From positions 1 through 62,726 of the forward strand of contig PCAK01000009.1 of NCBI GenBank assembly GCA_002730525.1: a DNA stretch of 62,726 nucleotides, read 5' to 3'. Under the pieces are notes generated by a model that was not told where the DNA came from, did not search any database, and was given only the letters and a program-made list of their open reading frames with translations. How positions within the stretch are numbered: position 1 is the first letter of the stretch; every line of letters starts with the position of its first letter. The position numbers and the translations under genes were made by a program. This document shows positions 1 to 7,842 of this stretch, piece by piece. The stretch comes from Acidobacteriota bacterium. GTDB lineage: Bacteria; Acidobacteriota; Vicinamibacteria; Vicinamibacterales; UBA823.

Positions 1-1
1 C

Positions 2-205
2 GAGATGGACGGAGTTGTCGAAGTGTCGGCAAGCGCCGTCTACGAGGCGTACGTCAAGTGGTGCGATCGTCACAAGCTCAGCCGAGACGACCGGATGTCA
101 CGGAGGCAATTCGGGAGCAGGATGAGCGAGCGGTTCGATCGACGACATGCGATGACTGGTCGGGTCTACAAGGGCCTTCGAGTCGTCATGGACAAGCTGA
201 TATGA
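2..205 (+). CDS. Phage/plasmid (P4-type) primase, C-terminal end only
   Basis: The reading frame is already open at the left edge, so only the last 67 or so codons are visible. The pattern VYEAYVKWCDRH, then RRQFGSRMSERF, then GRVYKGLRV matches the small winged-helix domain that closes P4-family primase/helicases of satellites and integrative elements (family knowledge). The primase and helicase domains would lie left of the window. Its place just upstream of an excisionase and integrase fits an element replication gene. The identification rests on a short domain, so the family call is moderate and the full length is unknown. Confidence 0.6.
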   Translation, partial: EMDGVVEVSASAVYEAYVKWCDRHKLSRDDRMSRRQFGSRMSERFDRRHAMTGRVYKGLRVVMDKLI

Positions 206-211
206 AGGGTT

Positions 212-276
212 GATCCGTCATTTGCCTAAAGTCTCTCGCGAGAGGGATCAAGAAGAGTTTATTGATATGACGGATC
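212..276. promoter_or_regulatory. Nested dyad between primase and excisionase genes
   Basis: Two 10-base arms, GATCCGTCAT at 212-221 and its exact reverse complement at 267-276, enclose a 12-base palindrome CTCTCGCGAGAG at 233-244. This is seen directly. It lies in the only non-coding gap of the element end, upstream of the excisionase. It could be an excisionase/integrase arm site, an operator, or a terminator for the primase gene; there is no T-run to favour a terminator. Confidence 0.4.
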
Positions 277-313
277 GAGGGTTCATGAGCGAGATTCTCT
301 AAGATGTTCAGCC

Positions 314-559
314 GTGAACGACTTGATGACTGACACCGAGGGCTATCTCCCGCTCAAGGCGTTGGCTCCATACTCGGGCATGAGCGTTCGTACGTTGCGG
401 GGCTACCTGTCGCATCCAGCCCACCCGCTATCGTGCTACCGAGTTGGCGGTAAGGTACTCGTCAAGAAGTCCGAGTTCGACGCCTGGATGGAGGGGTTTC
501 GGACTGAGCCAGTGCCACAGCTCGATGCGATCGTTACGGAGGTTCTTGGCCGGTTGTAG
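314..559 (+). CDS. Excisionase-family helix-turn-helix protein
   Basis: An 81-residue protein with the MerR-like winged HTH of the excisionase/HTH_17 family: YLPLKALAPYSGMSVRTLRGYL (positions about 11-32) is the helix-turn-helix, and YRVGGKVLVKKSEFDAWM is the beta-wing and final helix. Such proteins bind att DNA and steer the adjacent tyrosine recombinase towards excision, or act as element regulators. The annotated start is GTG at 314; ATG at 326 is an equal alternative, since neither has a clear Shine-Dalgarno. It ends 15 bases before the integrase, so the two are probably co-transcribed. Confidence 0.75.
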   Translation: MNDLMTDTEGYLPLKALAPYSGMSVRTLRGYLSHPAHPLSCYRVGGKVLVKKSEFDAWMEGFRTEPVPQLDAIVTEVLGRL

Positions 560-574
560 AATGCGACGATTCTG

Positions 575-1807
575 ATGGGTGTCACAGTCAAGTTCTATCG
601 GGGTGCCTGGTGGGTCTTCATCAACCACCAAGGGCGCCGCAAGGCGAAGCGGATCGGCGACCGAGAGGCGGCGCGCTGCGTGGCCCGGGCCATTCGCGAG
701 CGACTGACCTTGGGTGACCTCGACCTTGTGTCGCCGGACGATGGGGATCAACTGCGGGCCTACGCGGACCGTTGGCTAGAGAGTACCGCCGGGTCGTTGA
801 AGGCCTCGACGGTCGAGTTCTATCGGAGCACCCTCAAGCGGTACGTCTATCCAGCCCTCGGTACACGGTTGGTGTCGTCGATTCGGCGTGCCGATTGCCG
901 CGAACTGGTCGCCGACTGCCGGGGCAGGGGGCTCGCGGTGTCGACGGTACGTGGCATCGCCCGCTCGTTGAGTGTGGTCCTGGCGTCGGCGGTGGAGGAC
1001 GAGCTCCTGCCGGCGAACCCCGCGCTACGCCTCGGTAAGTACCTCCGTCGTGGGGACGAGCCCGAAGCGGAACCGGACCCGTTCGCGCGAGAAGAGACCG
1101 AGTTGCTGGTGGCGGTGGCGGCTGAATGCTTCCCAGAGTGGCATGCCTGGGTGCTCACAGGGCTCAGGACGGGCCTTCGGGCCGGTGAGTTACTCGGCCT
1201 TCAGTGGGGCGATATCGACTGGCGAGGGCGCTTCTTGCAGCTCTCCCGGAGCATTGTCCGTGGCAACCAGACCACACCGAAGAATCACCAGCGGCGGCGC
1301 GTGGATCTCTCACCGCAGCTCCGCGCGACGCTCCGCTGGTGGCGCGCGCAACAGAGTGCGGCATGGCTCACACGGGGCAAGGCTCGGCCGGTGTGGGTCT
1401 TTCCCTCGAGCACGGGAACACCTCTCGACGAATCCAAGGTGCGGAAGGCGTTCCACCAAGTGCTGGACAAGGCAGGACTCCACCGCAGAGGGCCGCACCA
1501 GATGCGGCACACGTTCGCGTCGCTGCTGATTCAGGCGGGCGTGCCCATCACGTACGTCAGCCGCCAGCTAGGGCATCGCGATTCAGCGATCACGCTCCGC
1601 GTCTACGCCCATTGGCTACCCGAGACAGGAGTGGAGAAGGGCGTCGACCGACTCGACGATGCAACCAGCCGCAACCTATACGCAACCAGGGCGCGCGCAG
1701 CCGGCGAGCGATATGGCTCTAAGTCGTTGAAAGAAAATGGTGAGCCGCCCCGGAATCGAACCGGGAACCCGCAGATTAAGAGTCTGCTGCTCTGCCAATT
1801 GAGCTAG
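575..1807 (+). CDS. Tyrosine recombinase (site-specific integrase)
   Basis: A 410-residue phage-type integrase. An N-terminal arm-binding region is followed by a core-binding SAM-like domain (about 65-150) and a catalytic domain. Catalytic residues are visible: Arg202 in TGLRAGELLGLQW, His308 and Arg311 in HQMRHTFAS, His334 in QLGH and the nucleophile Tyr344 in LRVYAHW. The gene reads straight into tRNA-Lys, so its last 23 or so codons are antisense to that tRNA and the stop lies inside it. This marks tRNA-Lys as the integration site and the DNA to the left as the element. The extension after Tyr344 is unusually long (66 residues), partly because the tRNA supplies its end. Confidence 0.93.
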   Translation: MGVTVKFYRGAWWVFINHQGRRKAKRIGDREAARCVARAIRERLTLGDLDLVSPDDGDQLRAYADRWLESTAGSLKASTVEFYRSTLKRYVYPALGTRLVSSIRRADCRELVADCRGRGLAVSTVRGIARSLSVVLASAVEDELLPANPALRLGKYLRRGDEPEAEPDPFAREETELLVAVAAECFPEWHAWVLTGLRTGLRAGELLGLQWGDIDWRGRFLQLSRSIVRGNQTTPKNHQRRRVDLSPQLRATLRWWRAQQSAAWLTRGKARPVWVFPSSTGTPLDESKVRKAFHQVLDKAGLHRRGPHQMRHTFASLLIQAGVPITYVSRQLGHRDSAITLRVYAHWLPETGVEKGVDRLDDATSRNLYATRARAAGERYGSKSLKENGEPPRNRTGNPQIKSLLLCQLS

Positions 1808-1813
1808 CGGCCC
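1738..1813 (-). tRNA. tRNA-Lys (CTT), encoded CCA; integration site
   Basis: Folds as a complete cloverleaf on the minus strand. The acceptor GGGCCGC at 1807-1813 pairs with GCGGCTC (one G-U), the anticodon stem is GCAGA/TCTGC with loop CTCTTAA giving anticodon CTT, and the T arm is CCCGG TTCGATT CCGGG. The CCA end is encoded at 1738-1740. The integrase gene overlaps its 3' part, the usual arrangement when an element integrates into the 3' half of a tRNA and restores it. Confidence 0.95.
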
Positions 1814-1926
1814 ACTCGGCGGTGAGCGCCGGCCAATGTACTACGAGTCCGCGTGCAGATCCAGATCCGTTGCGGGTCTGCGTAGCCTGTCGCCACGTGA
1901 TGACTGAGCGATCGTGCAGGAGGAAG

Positions 1927-2003
1927 TGGCGCGCCCGACAGGATTCGAACCTGTGGCCTTCCGCTCCGGAGGCGGACGCTCTATCCAGCTGAGCTACGGG
2001 CGC
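1927..2003 (-). tRNA. tRNA-Arg (CCG)
   Basis: Complete cloverleaf on the minus strand: acceptor GCGCCCG/CGGGCGC, D arm GCTC/GAGC, anticodon stem TCCGC/GCGGA with loop CTCCGGA (anticodon CCG), T arm ACAGG TTCGAAT CCTGT, discriminator G and an encoded CCA at 1927-1929. It sits in a tRNA row with tRNA-Lys and tRNA-Arg(TCG). Confidence 0.96.
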
Positions 2004-2033
2004 ACGACCGACGCGACGTCGCGGCGGAAAATT

Positions 2034-2110
2034 TGGCGCGCCCGGAGGGATTTGAACCCCCGACCTACGGGTTCGAAGCCCGGCGCTCTATCCAGCTGAG
2101 CTACAGGCGC
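2034..2110 (-). tRNA. tRNA-Arg (TCG)
   Basis: Complete cloverleaf on the minus strand: acceptor GCGCCTG/CGGGCGC, D arm identical to the neighbouring tRNA-Arg, anticodon loop CTTCGAA (anticodon TCG), T loop TTCAAAT and an encoded CCA at 2034-2036. The first pair of the anticodon stem (C27-U43) is mismatched and one T-stem pair is G-U, but the fold is otherwise normal. Isotype follows from the anticodon and the Arg-like body. Confidence 0.93.
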
Positions 2111-2268
2111 GCGATACGGCATGATAGCAGTTTCCACCTCGGGGCTTTCATCCGTTCGTTGTCAGCGCCGCCACCGCCCGCAGGTCCGCCTTTTCCCCGG
2201 TCCGGAGCGCCGCCCAAGGTCGTCAACCTGATGGAGGCGCTCAGGAAGAGCCTCGATACCGTCTGCCC

Positions 2269-3174
2269 TTACTGTTCCGCGCGCAGTTCCTCGTGCGCGA
2301 CGTTCAGCACGCGCGCGAGACTCTGTGGGGTGCTGGCGTGTTCGGTCATGCCCGGCAGCCGGTCGAGCGTGGCGATCTCCTCCTGCGAGCGGCCGGCCTC
2401 GAGCCCGCGTGAGACGTGCTCGACGACGGCGGCAAAGTAGTCGCGTTGGACCCGCAGATCGTCCGCGCTGCCCTTCACATCGAAACCCTCGCCGGCGTGA
2501 CCGTAGATGTAGAGGGTGTCCGAGTCGTGGTCGTCGATCACCTGCGGCAGCAGGTCCATCCAGCCGCGGATCCGGGCGCCGCCGGGTCGGTCGACGAACG
2601 GATCGCGCCGGTTGAACATCAGGTCGCCCATGTGGACGACGTTGGCTCGTTCGAACGTCACGGCGATATCGCCGCCTGTGTGTCCCGGCCCGTAGTACTT
2701 TGCCGAGACGACCTCGTCTCCGGCGTCCATCCGCCAGGTCTCGTCAAACGTCGTATCGGGGTACTCTTGATCCGCCTCGCTGCCGCGTTGGGCCGCCTGG
2801 CGCTGCTGCAGTCCGGGCACGTTCGCGTGGGCGACGATCTGGCGCGCCGCGGGGCGGAACACCTTGTTGCCACCGGTGTGGTCGCCGTGATGATGGGTGT
2901 TCACGACCGCATCGATCATCCGCGAACTGCGCATCTTCAGACCGTTCAGGCACGCTTCGGCCGTGTCGGGGAACTGGCTGTCGACGACGATCAACGCGTC
3001 ATCCGAGATGAGCCAGCCGATCGTGCCGCCACGCATGTGGAACGCGCCGACGTTGCGCCGCAGGTCTTCGAAATGTGGCGCGGCGTCCTGCGCCCAGAGC
3101 GGCACCCGGCCGAGCGCGCCGCCAGCCAGGGCGAGCGATGTCGCGTGGAGAAATTCACGGCGATCCCAGGTCAT
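2269..3174 (-). CDS. Exported MBL-fold metallo-hydrolase
   Basis: A 301-residue metallo-beta-lactamase-fold protein. The N-terminus (RREFLHATSLALAGGALG) looks like a Tat or Sec signal ending near WAQD. The metal motif HxHxDH is at residues 94-99 (THHHGDHTGG), followed by a later PGHTGGD that supplies another metal His. The family hydrolyses esters, thioesters or lactam-like bonds with two metal ions; the substrate cannot be read from the sequence. Export suggests a periplasmic role. It precedes a second, unrelated MBL-fold lipoprotein on the same strand (gap 44 bases), so the two may form an operon. Confidence 0.85.
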   Translation of the reverse strand: MTWDRREFLHATSLALAGGALGRVPLWAQDAAPHFEDLRRNVGAFHMRGGTIGWLISDDALIVVDSQFPDTAEACLNGLKMRSSRMIDAVVNTHHHGDHTGGNKVFRPAARQIVAHANVPGLQQRQAAQRGSEADQEYPDTTFDETWRMDAGDEVVSAKYYGPGHTGGDIAVTFERANVVHMGDLMFNRRDPFVDRPGGARIRGWMDLLPQVIDDHDSDTLYIYGHAGEGFDVKGSADDLRVQRDYFAAVVEHVSRGLEAGRSQEEIATLDRLPGMTEHASTPQSLARVLNVAHEELRAEQ

Positions 3175-3218
3175 GGTCAGACTCCCTCTTGATTTGTCCT
3201 CGTGGCCGCCTAGTCTGG

Positions 3219-4112
3219 CTACTCCGAGAGTTCACGGTGGACGCCTTCGATGTTCAGGGCGAAGTGCTCGTCGTAGCGCACCCAGTCGGCGTAGTCGGGC
3301 AGTGCGAGCGATCCCTGGATCTCCTCGAGCGACTGGCCGTCGGCCATCCGCTCGGCCACGGCAGCCTTGAGCGTTTCCAGGTACTCGATGAGCGCGCGGG
3401 CGTCGTTGCCGGTGCCGACCATGTCACCGTGGCCGGGCACGATCTGGTCGACGTCGTATCCTGCGATGGTTTCGAGCGCGGTGATCCACCCATCGAGGTC
3501 ACCCGTTGCCATGTTGCGCCATGGCAGTTCGCCAACGAGGTAGGTATCGACGACGAACGCCAGACGGCGCGACGGCACATGCAGGATCAGGTTGCTGTCG
3601 GTTTCCGAGTGGCCCAGATGCGTCAGTTCGACCTCGACATCACCGATTGTCAGCGTCAGCGCGTCTTCGAACGTCTCGTCGGGAGGCCTGACATCTTCCA
3701 TGCCCGCTTCGCCCAGATGACCGACAACGTTCTCGTGGCTGACGACGGTGACATCCTCGCCGAACACGTCGCCACCCGAGGCGTGGTCGTTGTGATAGTG
3801 GCTGTAGACCAGGTACTCAATCGGCGCGTCGGTGATCCGGCGGATCTCCTCGACGTAGCGCTCAGCGGCCTCGGTCGACTGGGGATCGGTCGCCAGAACG
3901 CCTTCGTCGGTGACGATGAAAAGGGAACGGTGGTTGTTGTACGCAAAGCGGTACACGCCGTCGGCGATCTCAGCGACGTTGACGGTGGGTGCCGGTGCGG
4001 CCTCCTCGGCTGGCGCGGGCTGAGCCGGCGGAGCTTCCTCCGGCGCGGGAGCGCAGCCGCCAAGGCCAGCAGCGAACAGGGTGAGGGCGGCGGCGAGCGG
4101 GCGATAGGTCAT
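3219..4112 (-). CDS. MBL-fold metallo-hydrolase lipoprotein
   Basis: A 297-residue protein starting at ATG 4112, behind an AGGAG about seven bases upstream; the open frame extends further 5', but that part is antisense to the ROK gene and is not coding. The N-terminus is a lipoprotein signal (LFAAGLGGC, Cys20) followed by an Ala/Pro/Glu-rich linker. The MBL metal motif is SHYHNDH (His105, His107, Asp109, His110), with later LGHSETD and PGHGD motifs. The layout resembles quinoprotein-relay or cyclase-like MBL proteins; the substrate is unknown. It probably acts tethered in the periplasm. Confidence 0.85.
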   Translation of the reverse strand: MTYRPLAAALTLFAAGLGGCAPAPEEAPPAQPAPAEEAAPAPTVNVAEIADGVYRFAYNNHRSLFIVTDEGVLATDPQSTEAAERYVEEIRRITDAPIEYLVYSHYHNDHASGGDVFGEDVTVVSHENVVGHLGEAGMEDVRPPDETFEDALTLTIGDVEVELTHLGHSETDSNLILHVPSRRLAFVVDTYLVGELPWRNMATGDLDGWITALETIAGYDVDQIVPGHGDMVGTGNDARALIEYLETLKAAVAERMADGQSLEEIQGSLALPDYADWVRYDEHFALNIEGVHRELSE

Positions 4113-4158
4113 CGGGCTCTCCTGGGTCGAACGGAATACGGCCAAGGGCAAGTCGCGA

Positions 4159-5070
4159 TTATACCGTGGGCGCCCAAAGCCACGCCGCGCCACGCACACC
4201 GCTCGAGTCGCCGTGAACCGGCCGGACGAGCCGGGTGTCGACCCGATCGGAGAAGACGTAGGGCGTCCAGAGTTCGGGAACCTGCGTGTAGAGACCGTCG
4301 AGATTCGAGAGGCCGCCGCCCAGGACGACGACGTCCGGATCGACCAGATTGATGACTGTCGCCAGGCCCCGGGCCAGCCGGTCGGCGTGCCGCTCGACCG
4401 CTGCCCGCGCCGCCGGGTCGCCGTCGGCCGCCATCCGTGCGATCTCGCTGGCCGAGCGCTCTGTCCCCCCCGCCACGGCGTAGTCGCGGCTGAGCCCGGG
4501 GCCGGAGAGGAAGGTTTCCAGGCACCCGGTGCGACCGCAGTAGCACGGCGGTCCCGGCAGTTCGTCGAGTGTCGGCCAGGGCAGCGGATTGTGACCCCAC
4601 TCGCCGCCGATGGCGTTCGCGCCGACCAGAGGTCGCCCGTCGATGACGAGCCCGCCACCCGTGCCGGTGCCGATGATGACGCCGAAGACGACCTTCGCGC
4701 CGGCGCCGCCGCCGTCGGTCGCCTCCGACAAGGCGAAGCAGTTGGCGTCGTTGTCGAACCGCAGTGGACGGTCGAGCCGCACCGCCAGATCCTCGGCAAG
4801 GGTGCGGCCATTGATCCAGGTCGAGTTCGCGTTCTTGACGACACCGGTCGCGGGCGAGATGGCGCCTGGGATGCCCAGCCCGACGGTGCCCCGGGTTCCA
4901 GCCTCGCGTTCGATCGACGCGATCAGGTCCACGATCGCCTGCAGCGTCGCGTCGTAATCGTCACGCGGCGTCGGCACGCGCTGGCGGGCGAGCGTCGCAC
5001 CGTCGGCGCCAAGTGCGATCGCCTCGATCTTGGTTCCGCCGAGATCGACGCCGATTCGTACGTCGCCCAC
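4159..5070 (-). CDS. ROK-family sugar kinase (fructokinase/NagK-like)
   Basis: A 303-residue ROK kinase. The phosphate-1 motif GVDLGGTKIEAIAL is near the N-terminus, followed by DNDANCFALSEA with the catalytic Asp and by IIGTGTGGGLVIDG. The zinc-binding ROK segment GHNPLPWP...CYCGRTGCLETFLSGPG is typical of fructokinase (Mak) and N-acetylglucosamine kinase. It phosphorylates a free hexose in the cytoplasm with ATP. Which hexose is not determined; the WPTLDELPGPPCYCG spacing favours the Mak/NagK subgroup. It starts 6 bases after a broken GH15 glycosidase remnant, which may once have formed a carbohydrate operon with it. Confidence 0.88.
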   Translation of the reverse strand: MGDVRIGVDLGGTKIEAIALGADGATLARQRVPTPRDDYDATLQAIVDLIASIEREAGTRGTVGLGIPGAISPATGVVKNANSTWINGRTLAEDLAVRLDRPLRFDNDANCFALSEATDGGGAGAKVVFGVIIGTGTGGGLVIDGRPLVGANAIGGEWGHNPLPWPTLDELPGPPCYCGRTGCLETFLSGPGLSRDYAVAGGTERSASEIARMAADGDPAARAAVERHADRLARGLATVINLVDPDVVVLGGGLSNLDGLYTQVPELWTPYVFSDRVDTRLVRPVHGDSSGVRGAAWLWAPTV

Positions 5071-5076
5071 GGGAGG

Positions 5077-5298
5077 TCAGCTCCGGACGCCGCGCGCCTC
5101 GCCGCGCGGCCCGGTTTCCTCGGCGTAGAGCCCGACATGGTTCGCGTATCCGATCGTCGCGTCGAGGAGCGCGGCGAACACCGACGGTGAGTCGAAGCGT
5201 GGGAAGCAGAGCCAGTCGACCGAGCCGTGCATCCCCACCAGCGCGACGGTGTGCATGTCGCCGACGATGCCGTAGTTCTCGATGGGATGGTAAGACAA
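5077..5298 (-). pseudogene. GH15 glucoamylase/trehalase remnant: head fused to tail
   Basis: A 73-codon frame whose first 45 or so residues ([40 protein letters not shown]) are the diagnostic start of GH15 glycosidases, which normally run to about 600 residues. Immediately after, [13 protein letters not shown] and GEARG match the C-terminal part of the same family (YANDVGLxAEE...GEALGNFPQ, from memory). The whole (alpha/alpha)6 catalytic barrel is missing. The simplest reading is one in-frame internal deletion of some 500 codons, with a further loss at the very end. It cannot be an active enzyme. Confidence 0.75.
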
Positions 5299-5343
5299 GG
5301 CGTCAGGACGGAGGAGACAGGAGGCAGAAGACGGATGACATGA

Positions 5344-7674
5344 TCACCGTCGTGAGCGGATCTGCTGCGCGAAAACGGCCGGGTCGGTCGTGGGCAACTC
5401 GCAGAGCCGGTTCTCGCAGACATACGCCGTCGCCACACCGTCGCGCGCGAACTTGCCCTCGACCAGCGGTACGAGCGCCGCGTGCGCGTCGAAGCGGTCG
5501 GCCTCGCCGACCACACTCAGAATCCGGTTGGGCAGGAAGGTCGCGCGTAGTTCGGCGAGGAACGGCTCGGCCGTGGCGCGGCTATCGGGAGTGATGATGA
5601 TGATCTCCTTCGGCGTGTCGAGCCGGAAATCGACCGCCAGCAGCATTTCGGCCATCGCGACAGGTGCTTGCGACAACCCGACGTCGAACGCGCGCAGCGC
5701 CCGTTCCGTGCGCTGTCGGTACGTGTCGTCGGTCGTGAACTCGTGCAAGCGGACCAGGTTGAGGAGTTGCACCGAGTTGCCCGACGGCTGTGCCGCGTCG
5801 TAGCCCGGTTTCTCGCGGGTCAGAATCGACTGATGCTCGTCGCTCGTGCGGAAGAAGCCGCCCGCGGGATCTTCGAACCTGGCCGCGAGGACGCCGTCGA
5901 GTGCCAGAGCCTCTTCCATCCACCGCGGCTCGCTCGTCGCCTCGTAGAGATCGAGCAACGCGGCAATGAGAAAGGCGTAGTCCTCCAGGTAGCCTGGGAC
6001 GCGCGCCTCTCCGCCGGCGTAGCTGCGGAACAGCCGATCGCCGTCCTTGAGGCGCGAGAGGACGAAGTCGGCCGCGTGGGTGGCGCGCTCGGCGTAGCCG
6101 GCGTCGCCGAGTGCCAGCGAGGCCTGGGCGAACGCCGAGATCGCCAGCGCGTTCCACGACGTCAGGATCTTGTCGTCTCGGAGCGGCGCCGGTCGATCGG
6201 CGCGAGCGCGATACAGCGTGTCGCGCGCAGCGTCGAGCAGTCGCCGCGCCTCACCGGCTTCGATGTCGAGCTCGGCAGCCACGTCGGCCAGCGGCCGAGT
6301 CTGATGAAGGATGGTCCGCCCGTCGAAATTCCCCTCCGTCGTGACGCCGTAGTAAAGCGTAACCAGCGCCAGCGTCGGTCCGTCCAGGACCGCAGCCAGT
6401 TCGTCGGGCGTCCAGGTGAAATACTGCCCTTCCTCCCGCTCGCCGCCCGACCCCAGGCTGTCGGCGTCGGTCGCCGCGTAGAACCCGCCCTCGGCCGCTG
6501 ACATGTCGCGTTCGAGGTAGCGGAGGATGTCGCGTGCGATCGCGGCGAACTCGTCGCGCTGGGTCACCTGATAGGCCTCGAGGTAGGCAGTCACCAGGAG
6601 TGCATTGTCGTAGAGCATCTTCTCGAAGTGCGGCACCAGCCAACGCGCGTCGGTGGCATAGCGATGGATGCCGCCGCCGACCTGGTCGTACATCCCCCCA
6701 GCCGCCATCCGCTCGAGTGTCTGTGTGGCCATGTCGAGAGCGCGCGCGTCGCCGGTTCGCCGGTGCTGGCGCAGCAGCAGTCGGAGCGACATCCCGCTCG
6801 GAAACTTTTGGGTCCCCCGGAGGCCGCCGAACTGCTCGTCGAACTGGGCGTCGTAGAACGCCGAGACTTCATCGATTGTCGTGGCGTCGGCTCCGGCAGT
6901 CTCGCCGGGTGCCGGCGCCAGCCGGGCGGTGAGCTGGCGGGTGATCTCGGCCGCCGCCGCCGTGACCTGGTCGGGCTCCTGGTCGTAGGCGGCGCGCAGC
7001 CGCTGCAGCATCGTCAGGAAACCGATGCGCGCACCCCGGTCGCCGTCGCGGGCCGGCACGTAGGTGGCGCCGCTGTAGGCTTCGCGCGTCGGCGTCAGCC
7101 AGACCGTCATCGGCCAGCCGCCCTGGCCGGTGAGCATCTGCACCACCGTCATGTAGACGGCGTCGACATCGGGCCGTTCCTCGCGGTCGACCTTGATCGC
7201 CACGTAGTGCTCGTTGATGTACCGAGCGATCTCCTCGTCCTCGAACGACTCCTCTTCCATCACATGGCACCAGTGGCAGGTGGAGTAGCCGACTGACAAC
7301 AGCACCGGCCGGTTGAGCCGGCGAGCGGTGTCGAATGCCTCGTCTCCCCACGGATACCAGTTCGTCGGATTGTGCGCGTGCTGCTGCAGGTAGGGGCTGG
7401 GTTCCAGGTACAGCCGGTTCGTGTATTTCGGCTCGCCGTCGGTGTTCAGGTGCCGGGTCCTCGGTTCGTAGCCACTGGCGCGATTGCGCCAGGCGGTCTC
7501 GAGGTCGCTGGCGAGGGCCGCGTCGAACGCCTCGGCGCCCGGCAGTTGGCTGACGATGCCGGACGTCTGTGCCTTGGAATCCGTGGCGAGCGCGCTCGGT
7601 ACTGCGAGCAACACGCCGACGGCCAACATCGTGCCGGCACGGCAGGTGCGGGGACACCGGGCATCAGATCGCAT
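5344..7674 (-). CDS. YyaL/SSP411-type thioredoxin-domain protein (DUF255), exported
   Basis: A 776-residue protein with an N-terminal signal-like segment ([15 protein letters not shown]), then a DUF255 thioredoxin-like domain starting [20 protein letters not shown] with the CHWC active-site motif in [14 protein letters not shown]. The rest is an (alpha/alpha)6-barrel-like region of the N-acylglucosamine-2-epimerase fold. Family members run about 650-700 residues in the cytoplasm; this one carries an extra exported N-terminus. Role unknown. ATG 7674 is used; Met16 at 7629 would also leave the signal intact. Neither has a strong Shine-Dalgarno. Divergent from the lpdA gene. Confidence 0.85.
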   Translation of the reverse strand: MRSDARCPRTCRAGTMLAVGVLLAVPSALATDSKAQTSGIVSQLPGAEAFDAALASDLETAWRNRASGYEPRTRHLNTDGEPKYTNRLYLEPSPYLQQHAHNPTNWYPWGDEAFDTARRLNRPVLLSVGYSTCHWCHVMEEESFEDEEIARYINEHYVAIKVDREERPDVDAVYMTVVQMLTGQGGWPMTVWLTPTREAYSGATYVPARDGDRGARIGFLTMLQRLRAAYDQEPDQVTAAAAEITRQLTARLAPAPGETAGADATTIDEVSAFYDAQFDEQFGGLRGTQKFPSGMSLRLLLRQHRRTGDARALDMATQTLERMAAGGMYDQVGGGIHRYATDARWLVPHFEKMLYDNALLVTAYLEAYQVTQRDEFAAIARDILRYLERDMSAAEGGFYAATDADSLGSGGEREEGQYFTWTPDELAAVLDGPTLALVTLYYGVTTEGNFDGRTILHQTRPLADVAAELDIEAGEARRLLDAARDTLYRARADRPAPLRDDKILTSWNALAISAFAQASLALGDAGYAERATHAADFVLSRLKDGDRLFRSYAGGEARVPGYLEDYAFLIAALLDLYEATSEPRWMEEALALDGVLAARFEDPAGGFFRTSDEHQSILTREKPGYDAAQPSGNSVQLLNLVRLHEFTTDDTYRQRTERALRAFDVGLSQAPVAMAEMLLAVDFRLDTPKEIIIITPDSRATAEPFLAELRATFLPNRILSVVGEADRFDAHAALVPLVEGKFARDGVATAYVCENRLCELPTTDPAVFAQQIRSRR

Positions 7675-7754
7675 GACGAGCGCTGTCGTTTGCTGGGCGT
7701 CAGACTTCGGCGGATGATTCTTTCGATGCGCCGTGTCCGACCCGGGAGTATCTG

Positions 7755-7760
7755 ATTATA
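7755..7760 (-). promoter_or_regulatory. Possible -10 box for the YyaL-type gene
   Basis: Reading the minus strand, a perfect TATAAT occurs 81 bases upstream of the start codon at 7674, in the divergent gap with lpdA. No convincing -35 hexamer lies 16-18 bases further upstream, so this is only a candidate. Confidence 0.3.
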
Positions 7761-7842
7761 GCGTAGCACCGGTGCCGCCGGACGCACTCGAGGCGTGATG
7801 CTATGCTGAGGTATTGGGTCGACGAATGATGTCACGACACAC

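Noticed and set aside
4113-4844. 5' extension of the MBL lipoprotein to 541 residues
   Set aside because: It is antisense-frame text of the ROK gene region, low in family similarity; ATG 4112 has a strong ribosome site and a lipoprotein signal.
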